NCBI GenBank assembly: GCA_945893145.1
Contig: CAMDDZ010000014.1
Location: 1 to 64,000 of the forward strand
From: Rhodoplanes serenus
Lineage (GTDB): Bacteria > Pseudomonadota > Alphaproteobacteria > Rhizobiales > Xanthobacteraceae
Length of the DNA: 64,000 nucleotides
Reading direction: 5' to 3'
The notes beneath the pieces were generated by a model. The model did not search any database, was not told the DNA's origin, and saw only the letters and a program-made list of their open reading frames with translations. Below are positions 7,802-17,055 of this stretch, one piece after another. The position numbers and the translations under genes are program-made. Numbering within the stretch: position 1 is the first letter of the stretch; each line of letters begins with the position of its first letter.

Positions 7802-9778
7802 TCAGCCGCCTTCCGGAGTGTTTTCAATGGCACGGTCCACGATCCGCACGATGTCGGCCATGATGCGGTTGATGTCGAAATCCTTGGGCGTGTAGACGGC
7901 GGCAACACCGGCCGCTTCCAGGAGCCTGGCGTCCTCCGGCGGCACGATGCCACCGACCACGACCGGGATGTCATTGAGGCCGGCATCGCGCATCCGCGCC
8001 ACCACGTCCCGGACCAGCGGCACATGCGAGCCCGACAGGATCGACAGCCCAACAACATGGACATCCTGCTGGCGCGCCGCTTCGACGATCTCCGCCGGTG
8101 ACAGCCGGATGCCGTCATAGACCACGTCCATGCCGGCATCGCGGGCGCGCACTGCGATCTGCTCCGCTCCGTTGGAGTGCCCATCGAGGCCGGGTTTGCC
8201 GACCAGGAATTTCATGCGGCGGCCGAGCTTGCGCGAGACCCGGTCGACGTCGTCGCGAATGCCATCGAGACGGCCCGGTTCATTGCGGGCCGCGCGGCCG
8301 ACGCCGGTCGGCGCGCGATATTGGCCGAACGCGTCGCGCAACGCCTCGCCCCATTCGCCGGTGGTGACGCCGGCTTTGGCGCACGCGATCGAGGCCGGCA
8401 TGATGTTGCGCCCTGAAGCCGCGGCACGGCGCAGCTCCCTGATCGCGGCGGCGACCGCCTGCGCATCGCGCTGTTCGCGCCACGCACGCAAACGTGCGAG
8501 CTGTTCGGTCTCGGCCTCCGGCGATATGGTCTGGATGGCGTCGGCCGCATCGGCGAGCGGCGACGCCTCGCTTTCGGTGTATTTGTTGACGCCGATCACG
8601 GTTTGCTCGCCGCTTTCGATCGCCTCGACGCGCCGCATATTGGATTCGACGAGCTGGTGCTTCATGTAGCCCTGATCGACGGCCGCGACCGCGCCGCCCA
8701 TCTGCTCGATGCGGGAAAGCTCGTCCAGGGCGTCGCGCTTGAGCTCGGCGACCTTGCGGGCGATCTCGCCGGAGCCGTCGAAAATATCGCCGTATTCGAG
8801 CAGGTCGGTTTCGAAGGCCAGGATCTGCTGCATGCGCAGCGACCATTGCTGATCCCAGGGCCGCGGCAGGCCGAGCGCCTCGTTCCAGGCCGGCAGCTGC
8901 ACCGCGCGGGCGCGTGCCGATTTCGACAGCGTGACCGCGAGCATCTCAATCAGGATGCGGGCGACGTTGTTTTCCGGTTGCTGTTCGGTCAACCCAAGTG
9001 AGTTGACCTGCACGCCGTAGCGAAACAGCCGCTGTTTCGGGTCGGTAACGCCATAGCGTTGCGCGGTGATTTCATCCCACAGCTCCGCGAAGGCGCGCAT
9101 CTTGCAGATTTCGGTGACGAAGCGCAGCCCGGCGTTGACGAAGAACGAGATGTGCCCCACCACCTCGCCGAACGCAGCATCGTCGATCTCGCCGGAGGCT
9201 TTCACCGAGTCGAGCACCGCAATCGCGGTCGCGAGTGCGAATGCGAGCTCCTGCACCGGCGTCGCGCCAGCCTCCTGCAGATGGTAGGAGCAGACGTTGA
9301 TCGGATTCCACTTCGGCATCGCGCCGGTGGTGAACAGGATGGTGTCCTTGATCAGCCGCATCGACGGCGCCGGCGGAAACACGTAAGTGCCGCGCGACAG
9401 ATATTCTTTGATGATGTCGTTCTGCGTGGTGCCCTGCAGCGTTGCACGCGGCACGCCCTGTTCGTCGGCGAGCGCGACGTAAAGCGCCAGCAGCCATGCG
9501 GCGGTGGCGTTGATCGTCATCGAGGTGTTCATCGCGCCGAGCGGGATGCCCTCGAACAGCGTGCGCATGTCGCCGAGGTGGCAGACCGGCACACCGACTT
9601 TGCCGACCTCGCCGCGCGCCAACGGATGGTCCGAGTCGTAGCCGGTCTGCGTCGGCAGATCGAAAGCGATGGAAAGCCCGGTCTGCCCCTTGGCGAGATT
9701 CTTGCGATAGAGCGCGTTCGAATCGCGGGCGCTCGAATGCCCCGCGTAAGTGCGGAAGATCCAGGGCTTGTCGCGCAT
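7802..9778 (-). CDS. ecm: Ethylmalonyl-CoA mutase (adenosylcobalamin-dependent)
   Basis: Ecm (MeaA) interconverts (2R)-ethylmalonyl-CoA and (2S)-methylsuccinyl-CoA in the ethylmalonyl-CoA pathway. The chosen start is ATG 9778 (MRDKPWIFRTYAGHSSA), giving 658 residues; the track ORF adds 64 unlikely codons. The TIM-barrel part has TYAGHSSARDSNALYRKNLAKGQTGLSIAFDLPTQTGYDSDH, typical of acyl-CoA mutases and closest to MeaA. The C-terminal B12-binding domain carries GLDGHSNGAEQIA (the DxHxxG cobalt-ligand motif), with the later SILSGSH and GGIVP loops. It is divergent from ccr across a 176-bp control region. A cobalamin adenosyltransferase gene at 19 kb could supply cofactor. Methylmalonyl-CoA mutase is the alternative, but the ccr neighbour argues for Ecm. 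Confidence 0.92.
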   Translation of the reverse strand: MRDKPWIFRTYAGHSSARDSNALYRKNLAKGQTGLSIAFDLPTQTGYDSDHPLARGEVGKVGVPVCHLGDMRTLFEGIPLGAMNTSMTINATAAWLLALYVALADEQGVPRATLQGTTQNDIIKEYLSRGTYVFPPAPSMRLIKDTILFTTGAMPKWNPINVCSYHLQEAGATPVQELAFALATAIAVLDSVKASGEIDDAAFGEVVGHISFFVNAGLRFVTEICKMRAFAELWDEITAQRYGVTDPKQRLFRYGVQVNSLGLTEQQPENNVARILIEMLAVTLSKSARARAVQLPAWNEALGLPRPWDQQWSLRMQQILAFETDLLEYGDIFDGSGEIARKVAELKRDALDELSRIEQMGGAVAAVDQGYMKHQLVESNMRRVEAIESGEQTVIGVNKYTESEASPLADAADAIQTISPEAETEQLARLRAWREQRDAQAVAAAIRELRRAAASGRNIMPASIACAKAGVTTGEWGEALRDAFGQYRAPTGVGRAARNEPGRLDGIRDDVDRVSRKLGRRMKFLVGKPGLDGHSNGAEQIAVRARDAGMDVVYDGIRLSPAEIVEAARQQDVHVVGLSILSGSHVPLVRDVVARMRDAGLNDIPVVVGGIVPPEDARLLEAAGVAAVYTPKDFDINRIMADIVRIVDRAIENTPEGG

Positions 9779-9816
9779 CCTGTCCCGCCTGTTTCGGGCC
9801 GTGTGGGCCCGCATAT

Positions 9817-9829
9817 TTTGCAACGCAAA
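9817..9829. promoter_or_regulatory. Palindrome TTTGC-AAC-GCAAA in the ecm/ccr control region
   Basis: A perfect 5-bp inverted repeat with a 3-bp spacer lies 39 bp upstream of the ecm start. It contains TTTGCAA, the core bound by RamB/PccR-type (ScfR family) regulators of acyl-CoA metabolism genes in other bacteria. That parallel is established knowledge; use of this site here is inference. No such regulator is encoded in the window. Confidence 0.4.
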
Positions 9830-9892
9830 CAGAATAATAGCAGGAAATAAGCCTGTCCAATGCATCCTTTTCGCAGATGCGGCATTAGTATT

Positions 9893-9900
9893 ATTGCAAT
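9893..9900. promoter_or_regulatory. Second TTGCAA palindrome (ATTGCAAT) in the ecm/ccr control region
   Basis: ATTGCAAT is self-complementary and lies about 55 bp upstream of the ccr ATG. It shares the TTGCAA core with the palindrome at 9817, so each divergent gene has one such core on its side. A binding role is inferred from position and similarity only. Confidence 0.3.
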
Positions 9901-9954
9901 GCAGCAACGAATGACGCAGACTTGCCGAGACCACATGCGCGGGTGATCCAGACC

Positions 9955-11232
9955 ATGTCCGCCGTCGCACAGCTCAAGTCGCCGAAGCCGGCTCTGAAGG
10001 ATCTTTACGACCTCGGTGAAATGCCGCCGCTGGGGCATGTCCCGGCGCAGATGCACGCCTGGACGATCCGCAAGGAGCGCCACGGTCCGCCGGAAAGCTC
10101 GATGCAGATCGAGGTGGTGCCGACTTGGCCGGTCGGCGAGAACGATGTGTTGGTCTACGTCATGGCCGGCGGCGTCAACTACAACGGCGTTTGGGCGGCG
10201 CTGGGCCAGCCGATCTCGCCGCTCGACGTGCACAAGAATCCGTTCCACGTCGCCGGCTCCGATGCGGCCGGCGTGGTCTGGGCGGTCGGCTCCAAGGTGC
10301 GGCGCTGGAAGGTCGGCGACGAAGTCATCGTCCACTGCAATCAGGACGACGGCGACGACGAAGACTGCAACGGTGGCGATCCGATGCTGTCACCATCGCA
10401 GCGCATTTGGGGCTACGAGACTCCCGATGGCTCGTTCGCGCAATTCTGCCGCGTGCAGTCGCGCCAGCTCATGCCCAAGCCCAAGCATCTGCCGTGGGAA
10501 GAGGCGGGCTGCTACATGCTGACGCTCGCCACCGCCTACCGCATGCTGTTTGGCCATGCGCCGCACATCCTCAAGCCCGGCGATTATGTGCTGGTGTGGG
10601 GCGGCTCGGGCGGGCTCGGCGTGTTCGGCGTGCAACTCGCGGCGGCGTCCGGCGCGAAAGCGATCGGTGTGATCTCCGACGCCTCCAAACGCGATTACGT
10701 GATGGACCTCGGCGCGTTCGGCGTGATCAATCGCAAGGACTTCAAGTGCTGGGGTCAGATGCCGACCGTCAACACGCCCGAATACAACGAATGGCTGAAA
10801 GAGGCGCGCCGGTTCGGCAAGGCAATCTGGGACATCACCGGCAAGCGCGACGTCGATATCGTGTTCGAGCATCCGGGCGAGCAGACGTTCCCGGTGTCGT
10901 GCCTGGTGGTGAAGCGCGGCGGCATGGTGGTGTTTTGCGCCGGCACCTCGGGCTACAACATCACGTTCGACGCGCGTTACGTCTGGATGCGGCAGAAGCG
11001 CGTGCAGGGTTCGCACTTCGCACATTTGAAGCAGGCCTCGGCCGCCAATCAGTTCGTGCTCGACCGCCGCATCTATCCCTGCATGAGCGAAGTGCTGCCG
11101 TGGAGCGAGATTCCCCGCGCGCACCAGATGATGTGGAAGAACCAGCACAAGCCCGGCAACATGGCGGTGCTGGTGAATGCGCCGCGGCCCGGACTGAAGA
11201 ACCTCGATGATGTGCTCGAAGCGAGCCGGTAA
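9955..11232 (+). CDS. ccr: Crotonyl-CoA carboxylase/reductase
   Basis: Ccr performs NADPH-dependent reductive carboxylation of crotonyl-CoA to (2S)-ethylmalonyl-CoA, the signature step of the ethylmalonyl-CoA pathway. ATG 9955 (MSAVAQLKSPKPALKDLYDLGEMPPLGHVP) gives 425 residues, the usual length. Family-typical stretches include MHAWTIRKERHGPP, VNYNGVWAALGQPIS and the acidic loop HCNQDDGDDEDCNGGDPM. The Rossmann motif is GGSGGLGVFGVQLA, and FEHPGEQTFPVSCLVVKRGGMVVFCAGTSGY also matches carboxylating ECR enzymes of the MDR superfamily. The acidic loop separates it from ordinary quinone reductases. It is divergent from ecm. Confidence 0.95.
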   Translation: MSAVAQLKSPKPALKDLYDLGEMPPLGHVPAQMHAWTIRKERHGPPESSMQIEVVPTWPVGENDVLVYVMAGGVNYNGVWAALGQPISPLDVHKNPFHVAGSDAAGVVWAVGSKVRRWKVGDEVIVHCNQDDGDDEDCNGGDPMLSPSQRIWGYETPDGSFAQFCRVQSRQLMPKPKHLPWEEAGCYMLTLATAYRMLFGHAPHILKPGDYVLVWGGSGGLGVFGVQLAAASGAKAIGVISDASKRDYVMDLGAFGVINRKDFKCWGQMPTVNTPEYNEWLKEARRFGKAIWDITGKRDVDIVFEHPGEQTFPVSCLVVKRGGMVVFCAGTSGYNITFDARYVWMRQKRVQGSHFAHLKQASAANQFVLDRRIYPCMSEVLPWSEIPRAHQMMWKNQHKPGNMAVLVNAPRPGLKNLDDVLEASR

Positions 11233-11260
11233 GCGCCCGCTTTTTGCTTGAGCCCGATGC

Positions 11261-12214
11261 TCAGCCGGACTTGAGCTTCGCCTCTACGCGTTCCTCGCGC
11301 AGCCGCCGGATCGAGGCATTGAATTCGCCGCCATAGATGAAGATCGAGGCGGTGAGGTAGAGGAACACGAGCGCGACCATCACCGAGGCAAGGCCGGCGT
11401 AATAGCTGACGTAGGTGTAAGCAAAGTCCGCGAGATAGCGGCCGAAGGCTTCGCCGGCGACCAGCCAAAGCAGCAGCGTGACCACGATCCCGGGCGCAAT
11501 CTCACCAAGGCGGCGGGTTCCTGCCGGCAGCCACATGTGCACGATCACGAGCGCGATGATCAGCACCGTGGAGGCCACCGCAAAGCGCAGGAAATTCAGC
11601 ATCGGCCAGAGCGGCTGCAGCCAGGTCATGTAGCGCGCCGCGGTCGCGAAAATCAGCGGCGTCAGCACCACCAGGAACGCCAGCACCAGCAGCGCAATGG
11701 CGCCAACCAGCACGTAGGCGATCGACTCGATGCGCATCAGCCACCAGGTGCGCGGCTCTGCCACGCCATAAGCACGATTGAGCCCGATGCGGACGCTCTC
11801 GATGCCGCTCGACGAGAAATAGATTGCCAGCGCAACGCCGATGGTCAGCACGCCGCCGCGTGCGGTCGTCAGCACGTTGTGGATTTCGGCCGCGATCGGA
11901 GCTGCCACCTGCGTCGGCCATGCCTCCAGCAAGATGCGCGCGACCTCGTCGGCGAGCTCGCGCGAGCCGAAAGCGAAGCTCGCGAGTGCGGTCACGAAGA
12001 TCAGAAATGGGAACAGCGACATCAACGCGGAGAGTGCGATGTGGCTTGCGATCGCCCAGCCGTCATCGGCGTTGAAGCGATAGAACGCATCGATCGGGAT
12101 GCGGTAGCAGAGCTGCAAAAATCGCAGAAATCGCACTTCGCTCTCCAGGCGCGAGGGCCGAGTGCTGAAATCGCGGATTATCGGATTTTTGGCAAGTGGT
12201 AAGGCGTGCGTCAT
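11261..12214 (-). CDS. YihY/BrkB-family inner-membrane protein
   Basis: The protein of 317 residues from ATG 12214 (MTHALPLAKNPIIRDF) has six hydrophobic segments. It shows family features DGWAIASHIALSALMSLFPFLIF near the N-terminus, SSGIESVRIGLNRAYGV, and the C-terminal ASVMVALVFLYLTASIFIYGGEFNA. Despite historic names (ribonuclease BN, serum-resistance BrkB), the family function is unsettled. The gene ends with a basic tail RLREERVEAKLKSG. It is convergent to ccr and lies downstream of the chemoreceptor gene on the same strand. Confidence 0.9.
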   Translation of the reverse strand: MTHALPLAKNPIIRDFSTRPSRLESEVRFLRFLQLCYRIPIDAFYRFNADDGWAIASHIALSALMSLFPFLIFVTALASFAFGSRELADEVARILLEAWPTQVAAPIAAEIHNVLTTARGGVLTIGVALAIYFSSSGIESVRIGLNRAYGVAEPRTWWLMRIESIAYVLVGAIALLVLAFLVVLTPLIFATAARYMTWLQPLWPMLNFLRFAVASTVLIIALVIVHMWLPAGTRRLGEIAPGIVVTLLLWLVAGEAFGRYLADFAYTYVSYYAGLASVMVALVFLYLTASIFIYGGEFNASIRRLREERVEAKLKSG

Positions 12215-12298
12215 GTGGGGACACCGTTCACACAACGAGCCAACCGGCGGGGTCGTTCCAGCCCGCGTGCCGCCGTCACAAAGAAAGCGTTAATCGCC

Positions 12299-14290
12299 TT
12301 AGGCGGCTTGCACGTCGGCGAGGAAGCGTTGCACCTCGGCCTCGAGATTTTCCGCTTCGGAAGACAGCGCGTCGGCCAGCGATTTCACGTCGCCTGCGGT
12401 CGAGCGCGCCTCGGAACTGGTGCCGGCGACGCGGCTCATCGCCTCGGCGCCGCCGCGCGCCTCCATCGAGGCGCGGTTGACGCCGTCGGCGATGGTCGAG
12501 ACCGCGGCGTTTTGCTCTTCCACCGTGGCCGCGACCGTCGAGGCAATCGCCGACATGTCGGCGATGATCGCGTTCACCAGGTCGATGGCCTGTGCGGCGT
12601 CGGCCGCGGCGGATTGGATCGAGCCGATCTGCTCGGCGATTTCCTCGGTCGCCTTCGCGGTCTGGCCCGCGAGCGATTTCACCTCGGACGCGACGACCGC
12701 GAAGCCGCGGCCGGCTTCGCCCGCGCGTGCGGCTTCGATCGTTGCATTCAGCGCAAGCAGGTTGGTCTGGCCGGCGATCGCCTGGATCAGCCCGATCACC
12801 TCGCCGATACGGGTGGCGGCGCTGCCCAGGTCGGTCATGGTCTGCGCGGTGCGGCGGGCTTCGGAGACGGCGCGGCCGGCGACGTCGGTCGATTTGGCAG
12901 CTTGGCTCGCGATCTCGCCGATGGAAGCGGCCAATTCTTCGACCGAGCTTGCGGCGGCGGTGACGTTTTGCGAGGCCGCGCCGACCCGGCCCTCGGCGGT
13001 GCGCGCTTCCGCCGACACCGCATCCGCTGCGCCATTGAGCTTGGTCGCAGACAATTCGAGTTGGGCGGCTGCGCCGCGCAGCTTGCCGAGCGCCTGCTGC
13101 ACCGAATTGCGAAACGTCGCGATGGTGGAGGCGATGCTGTCGCCGCGCTTCTCGCGCGCCAGATTGGCGTCGGCCTGCGCGGCGGCCAGGCGCTCGCGCT
13201 CGATCATGTTGTCGCGGAACACGATCACGGTCCGTGCCATGGCGCCGATCTCATCCGTTGCGCGGGTGGCGGGAATGCGCGCCGACGTGTCGCCGTCAGC
13301 GAGCCGCTTCATGACGTCAGCGAGGCCATGGAGCGGTCGCGTGATGCTGCGGCCGATCAGCCAGCTCAAGCCCAATCCAATCAAAATGGCCGCAAAGCCA
13401 ACCCAGGTAATGATGTTCCGTGTGCGTGTTTGCGACCAAGCCAGTGCCGCCGACGCCGCTTTCTCGCGCGTACGCCCGGCCTCGATGATTTTGCCGGCCG
13501 CCGGCACCATGTCTTGCGTGTCCATATCGATCAGGGCCACCAGCGGCTTGATGCGCTCCAAGCTGGCGACCCATTGGTTGAAGGCCTCGGCGTAGGCTTT
13601 GACCTGTTCGCTGAGCTGTCCCTTCATGACGTCTGCCGCGACGACGGCCTTCAAAATGTTGACGAACTTATCGACCTCGGCGGCGAACGCCTGCTTGATC
13701 ATGTGGGTTTGGTTGAGACGGAATTCGCTCTCGTATCGGCGCAGGATGTGGACTGAGATCAACAGTTTGCTGGAATCGGCCTGGGTGAGCCAGGACATGT
13801 CGTTGATGCTGCGCTCGACGTCCAGCGCGACATCATGCAGGCGGTCACGCAATCCTTGGTCGTCCGAGAACCCGAGGATCTCCTGTTCCTTCATCAGCTT
13901 TTCGAAATTGGCCATGACCGCCGCGAGACGGGCGTTCAAAGTCTGAATGTAAGGCCTGTCCTCTGCGCTGACGGCTGCCTGGATCATCGCCAGGCTGCGC
14001 ACCGCCTGGGCATAGCTTCCGTCGAATGCCGCGATCGCGGTCCGGGTCGGCTGCGCCGAGAAATCGCGGGCGTTGATCCGCATCGACGACAGCGCGGCTT
14101 TGAACTCCTGGTTGCTCTCGCTCAGCCCCGCCGCGTGCTTCACGCTATCGAACGCCTGGGCGACCTCGGTCTCGCCGACCGTGTAAGCGATTCCGTTCGC
14201 TAGGAAACCGACGACCGGGATCAGCGCCAGCAGGATGATGCGCACGCGCACCGAGAGCCGAAAGAAGGAGCGGGACAGGGCTAGCGTCAT
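12299..14290 (-). CDS. Methyl-accepting chemotaxis protein with HAMP and long periplasmic sensor
   Basis: The start is ATG 14290 ([25 protein letters not shown]), giving 663 residues. TM1 spans about 17-37, then a helical periplasmic sensor of about 240 residues with repeated Asp/Gln/Ser-rich helices, compatible with a helical bimodular or 4HB-type ligand domain. TM2 is about 288-308, with HAMP ([20 protein letters not shown]...) next. The cytoplasmic coiled coil ends in the hairpin tip [42 protein letters not shown], the conserved CheA/CheW contact. The C-terminus lacks a CheR-docking NWETF-like pentapeptide. No che genes lie adjacent. Its start context GTCATGTGGGG equals that of the BrkB gene. 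Confidence 0.93.
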   Translation of the reverse strand: MTLALSRSFFRLSVRVRIILLALIPVVGFLANGIAYTVGETEVAQAFDSVKHAAGLSESNQEFKAALSSMRINARDFSAQPTRTAIAAFDGSYAQAVRSLAMIQAAVSAEDRPYIQTLNARLAAVMANFEKLMKEQEILGFSDDQGLRDRLHDVALDVERSINDMSWLTQADSSKLLISVHILRRYESEFRLNQTHMIKQAFAAEVDKFVNILKAVVAADVMKGQLSEQVKAYAEAFNQWVASLERIKPLVALIDMDTQDMVPAAGKIIEAGRTREKAASAALAWSQTRTRNIITWVGFAAILIGLGLSWLIGRSITRPLHGLADVMKRLADGDTSARIPATRATDEIGAMARTVIVFRDNMIERERLAAAQADANLAREKRGDSIASTIATFRNSVQQALGKLRGAAAQLELSATKLNGAADAVSAEARTAEGRVGAASQNVTAAASSVEELAASIGEIASQAAKSTDVAGRAVSEARRTAQTMTDLGSAATRIGEVIGLIQAIAGQTNLLALNATIEAARAGEAGRGFAVVASEVKSLAGQTAKATEEIAEQIGSIQSAAADAAQAIDLVNAIIADMSAIASTVAATVEEQNAAVSTIADGVNRASMEARGGAEAMSRVAGTSSEARSTAGDVKSLADALSSEAENLEAEVQRFLADVQAA

Positions 14291-14451
14291 GTGGGGTCGG
14301 CGCCTCGCGCAGGACGTTGGCCAAAGGCCGGGGAATTGGCGGAATCGCATGTAAAAAGAGCCTGAAAATGGTTAATAATGTCGAAAATTCTGGGTCTTGC
14401 GGCTTCGATTTGTGCGCTGCACAATGACTTGGCCACAATTGGAGATCGGTT

Positions 14452-16125
14452 ATGCCGCAAGGCGCCGCCCAAGCCGCCGCACACAATATCGTCGGCACCA
14501 CCCAGAAGGCTGTGACCGCCGTCGAGGCGCTGCTCGCCGATGCCAGGCAGAACGTCAGCGCCCGGGTCTGCGTCGAGGGCCGGCTGGTGGGCCGGATGCT
14601 CGACCGTGAACAGCGCGCAGCCCACGGCCTTGCGTGGCTCGCTACCTATGTCGAAGCGGTGCGCCAGCTGGCCGCTTATGCGGAGCGGCTGGAGGTCGGC
14701 GGCAGCCTGACGGAGATCGAGGAACTGCTGCTCCGCATCGGGGTCGGCGAATATCTCGCGCAGATTTTTTGGGGCATTCCGATCAGCCAGGGCGAGATCG
14801 TGCGGCCCTCCGATCTGGGACTGTCGGCGCAGGCGGTGGCGTCACGCTTCACGCGCGATGTCGAATTGCTGATCGCAACCGGCAACACCGCGCAATGCCG
14901 CGCGCGCCTCGTCGAATTGATGCGCGCCGGGCGCAATACCACGGCTGGCGCGAGCGGCCTCGACGAAACGCTTGAAACCGTCCGTGAGGAAATGCGCAAG
15001 TTCGCCGAGAGCGAAGTCGCCGAGCAAGCGCAGGGCTGGCACCGCACCAACAGTTATATTCCGCTCGACGTGATCGAGCAGATGGCGGAGCTCGGCGTGT
15101 TCGGCCTCACCATTCCGGACCAGTTCGGCGGGCTCGGCCTCGGCAAGGAGGCCATGTGCGTGGTCTCCGAGGAGTTGTCGCGCGGTTATATCGGCGTCGG
15201 CTCCCTGGGCACGCGTTCGGAGATTGCCGCCGAGTTGATCCTCGGCAGTGGTACCGACGAGCAGAAGCGCAAATGGTTGCCGAAGCTCGCCACCGGCAAG
15301 GTGCTGCCGACCGCGGTATTCACCGAGCCGAACACCGGCTCGGACCTTGCCTCGATCAAGACCCGTGCGGTGCGCGAGGGCGACGTCTATCGGGTCTACG
15401 GCAATAAAACGTGGATCACGCATCCGGTGCGTGCCGATCTGATGACGCTGCTGGTCCGTACCAATCCGAAGGAGCCTGGTTATCGCGGCTTGTCGATGCT
15501 GCTCGCCGAGAAGCCGCGCGGCACCGATCAAGATCCATTCCCCGTCGCAGGCATGACCGGCACTGAGATCGAGGTGATCGGCTATCGCGGCATGAAGGAA
15601 TACGAAATCGCTTTCGATGGCTTCGAGGTCAAGGCCGAGAACCTGCTGGGCGGCGTCGAGGGCATGGGCTTCAAGCAGCTGATGAGCACGTTCGAGAGCG
15701 CGCGCATCCAGACCGCGGCGCGCGCCATCGGCGTGGCGCAATCGGCGATGGACCGGGCGCTGGAATACGCCAACATGCGCGTGCAATTCGGCGAGCCGAT
15801 CATCAGTTTCCCGCGCGTCGCCGACAAGATCGCTGCTATGGCTGCGGAAATCCTGATTGCGCGCCAGCTCACCTATCATGCGGCGCGGCAGAAGGATTCC
15901 GGCCGGCGCTGCGACCTGGAAGCCGGCATGGCGAAGCTGCTCGCGGCCCGTGTCGCCTGGGCTGCGGCCGACAACGCGGTGCAGATCCACGGCGGCAACG
16001 GTTTTGCCCTGGAGTTTCCGATTTCGCGCATCCTGTGCGACGCGCGGATTCTTTCGATCTTCGAGGGCGCGGCCGAAATTCAGGCCCAGGTCATTGCGCG
16101 GCGGCTGCTCGACGGCAGCAACTAA
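14452..16125 (+). CDS. mcd: (2S)-Methylsuccinyl-CoA dehydrogenase
   Basis: Mcd oxidises methylsuccinyl-CoA to mesaconyl-CoA in the ethylmalonyl-CoA pathway, passing electrons to ETF. It has 557 residues, longer than ordinary acyl-CoA dehydrogenases. The N-terminal 150 residues form an extra helical domain (AVEALLADARQNVSARVCVEGRLVGRMLDREQRAAHGLAWLATYVEA) that is typical of Mcd. The dehydrogenase part follows with FGLTIPDQFGGLGLGKEAMCVVSEELSRG, AVFTEPNTGSDLASIKTRA, ARIQTAARAIGVAQSAMDRALEYANMRVQFG and QIHGGNGFALEFPISRILCDARI. The nearby ecm/ccr pair and etfBA make the assignment strong. It stands alone on its strand, with a 15-bp duplication at its stop codon. Confidence 0.93.
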   Translation: MPQGAAQAAAHNIVGTTQKAVTAVEALLADARQNVSARVCVEGRLVGRMLDREQRAAHGLAWLATYVEAVRQLAAYAERLEVGGSLTEIEELLLRIGVGEYLAQIFWGIPISQGEIVRPSDLGLSAQAVASRFTRDVELLIATGNTAQCRARLVELMRAGRNTTAGASGLDETLETVREEMRKFAESEVAEQAQGWHRTNSYIPLDVIEQMAELGVFGLTIPDQFGGLGLGKEAMCVVSEELSRGYIGVGSLGTRSEIAAELILGSGTDEQKRKWLPKLATGKVLPTAVFTEPNTGSDLASIKTRAVREGDVYRVYGNKTWITHPVRADLMTLLVRTNPKEPGYRGLSMLLAEKPRGTDQDPFPVAGMTGTEIEVIGYRGMKEYEIAFDGFEVKAENLLGGVEGMGFKQLMSTFESARIQTAARAIGVAQSAMDRALEYANMRVQFGEPIISFPRVADKIAAMAAEILIARQLTYHAARQKDSGRRCDLEAGMAKLLAARVAWAAADNAVQIHGGNGFALEFPISRILCDARILSIFEGAAEIQAQVIARRLLDGSN

Positions 16126-16153
16126 AATTCAGCGCGCCAAAATTCAGCGCGCC
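16124..16153. repeat. Perfect 15-bp tandem duplication at a convergent gene junction
   Basis: AAAATTCAGCGCGCC occurs twice head-to-tail. Copy one includes the last two bases of the mcd TAA stop; copy two contains the TGA stop (reverse strand) of the convergent DctP-like gene. It looks like a local slippage or duplication event with no coding effect. Confidence 0.8.
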
Positions 16154-17055
16154 AAGTGGGCGTCCAATATTTGGCACGCCTCGGTGCCTGCGCCGGCGCG
16201 CCAGTCCGCGATGGTTTGCGTCGCGGCCGCGCGCAACGCCGCCATCACGCTGGCGGCGGGCTGCTCGTTGACGGCGACACCATCGGCGCGAAACGCCGCA
16301 TAATTCCTGGCGACGCGGCCGGTCAAGGCGCTCCACTGCCGTTCGGTGGTGTCGCGGCCAGCGGCTTCGACCAATGTGCGGTCGCGCGTGTCGAGCTTGT
16401 CCCAGGCATCGAGCGAAACCGTGCCGAAGCTCACTGGAATCGCATAGGCGATCGCGGCGTAGTGCTTGAGCCATGTCTTAAGCCTACGGCCGGCGTCGCC
16501 ATCGCCGGACGACACCACGGCATCGATTTCGCCGGACAGCAGTTTGGGCGGCAGGTCGGAAAACGAAATGACGCAGCCCACGGTGGCGGCGCGGGCGAAC
16601 ACTTCGGCGCTGGCCTTGTCGTAGGTGCGCACCTTGAGTGCGTGCAACGCCGCGGTGTCGCTCACTGCGCGCGCCGACCACAGACCGGTCGGCGGCCACG
16701 GCGAGACATAGAGCACCTTCTGTCTGCGCTCCGCGAACAATCGCTCGTACAGCGGCATCGCCGCTGCCGTGAGCGCGCGTGCGCGATCGGCCGATGGCGT
16801 GATGAACGGCAGCGAGGACAGCAGGAACGCCGGACTTTCATCGGCGAGCGCGCCGGCAAAGCTTGACGCCATCGCGAAGCGGCCTTCGCTCACTGCGTTG
16901 ATCTGGTCGCGCGTGCGCACGCCGGATTTGGCGTCGGGCAGCGCACGCACGACGACACGGCCTTCGGTCCGCTGCGTTGCCGTTTCGGCGAAATAGGCAT
17001 CGCCTTCGCCGGCCAGCACCGCGGCCGGATATTCGTTGATCAGCTCCCAGATCAT
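16144..17055 (-). CDS. DctP-like TRAP solute-binding protein without signal peptide
   Basis: From ATG 17055 (MIWELINEYPAAVLAGEGDAYFAETATQRTEGRVVVRALPD) the product has 303 residues. The opening closely matches the mature N-terminus of DctP-family binding proteins, and later stretches such as FAMASSFAGALADESPAFLLSSLPFI and VSPWPPTGLWSARAVSDTAALHALKVRTYDKASAEVF fit the family. No secretion signal precedes it, because the start overlaps the stop of the upstream gene (ATGA). The longer track ORF reads the wrong frame of that gene. It may therefore act in the cytoplasm or have lost export. No TRAP permease genes (DctQ/DctM) lie nearby. Confidence 0.75.
   Translation of the reverse strand: MIWELINEYPAAVLAGEGDAYFAETATQRTEGRVVVRALPDAKSGVRTRDQINAVSEGRFAMASSFAGALADESPAFLLSSLPFITPSADRARALTAAAMPLYERLFAERRQKVLYVSPWPPTGLWSARAVSDTAALHALKVRTYDKASAEVFARAATVGCVISFSDLPPKLLSGEIDAVVSSGDGDAGRRLKTWLKHYAAIAYAIPVSFGTVSLDAWDKLDTRDRTLVEAAGRDTTERQWSALTGRVARNYAAFRADGVAVNEQPAASVMAALRAAATQTIADWRAGAGTEACQILDAHLAR

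Noticed and set aside
12206-13756. 516-codon plus-strand ORF
   Set aside because: Antisense to the chemoreceptor; repetitive Gly/Arg/Asp composition mirrors Ala/Ser-rich coiled coil on the other strand.
14842-15990. 382-codon minus-strand ORF
   Set aside because: Lies wholly within mcd on the opposite strand; mcd has full family motifs.
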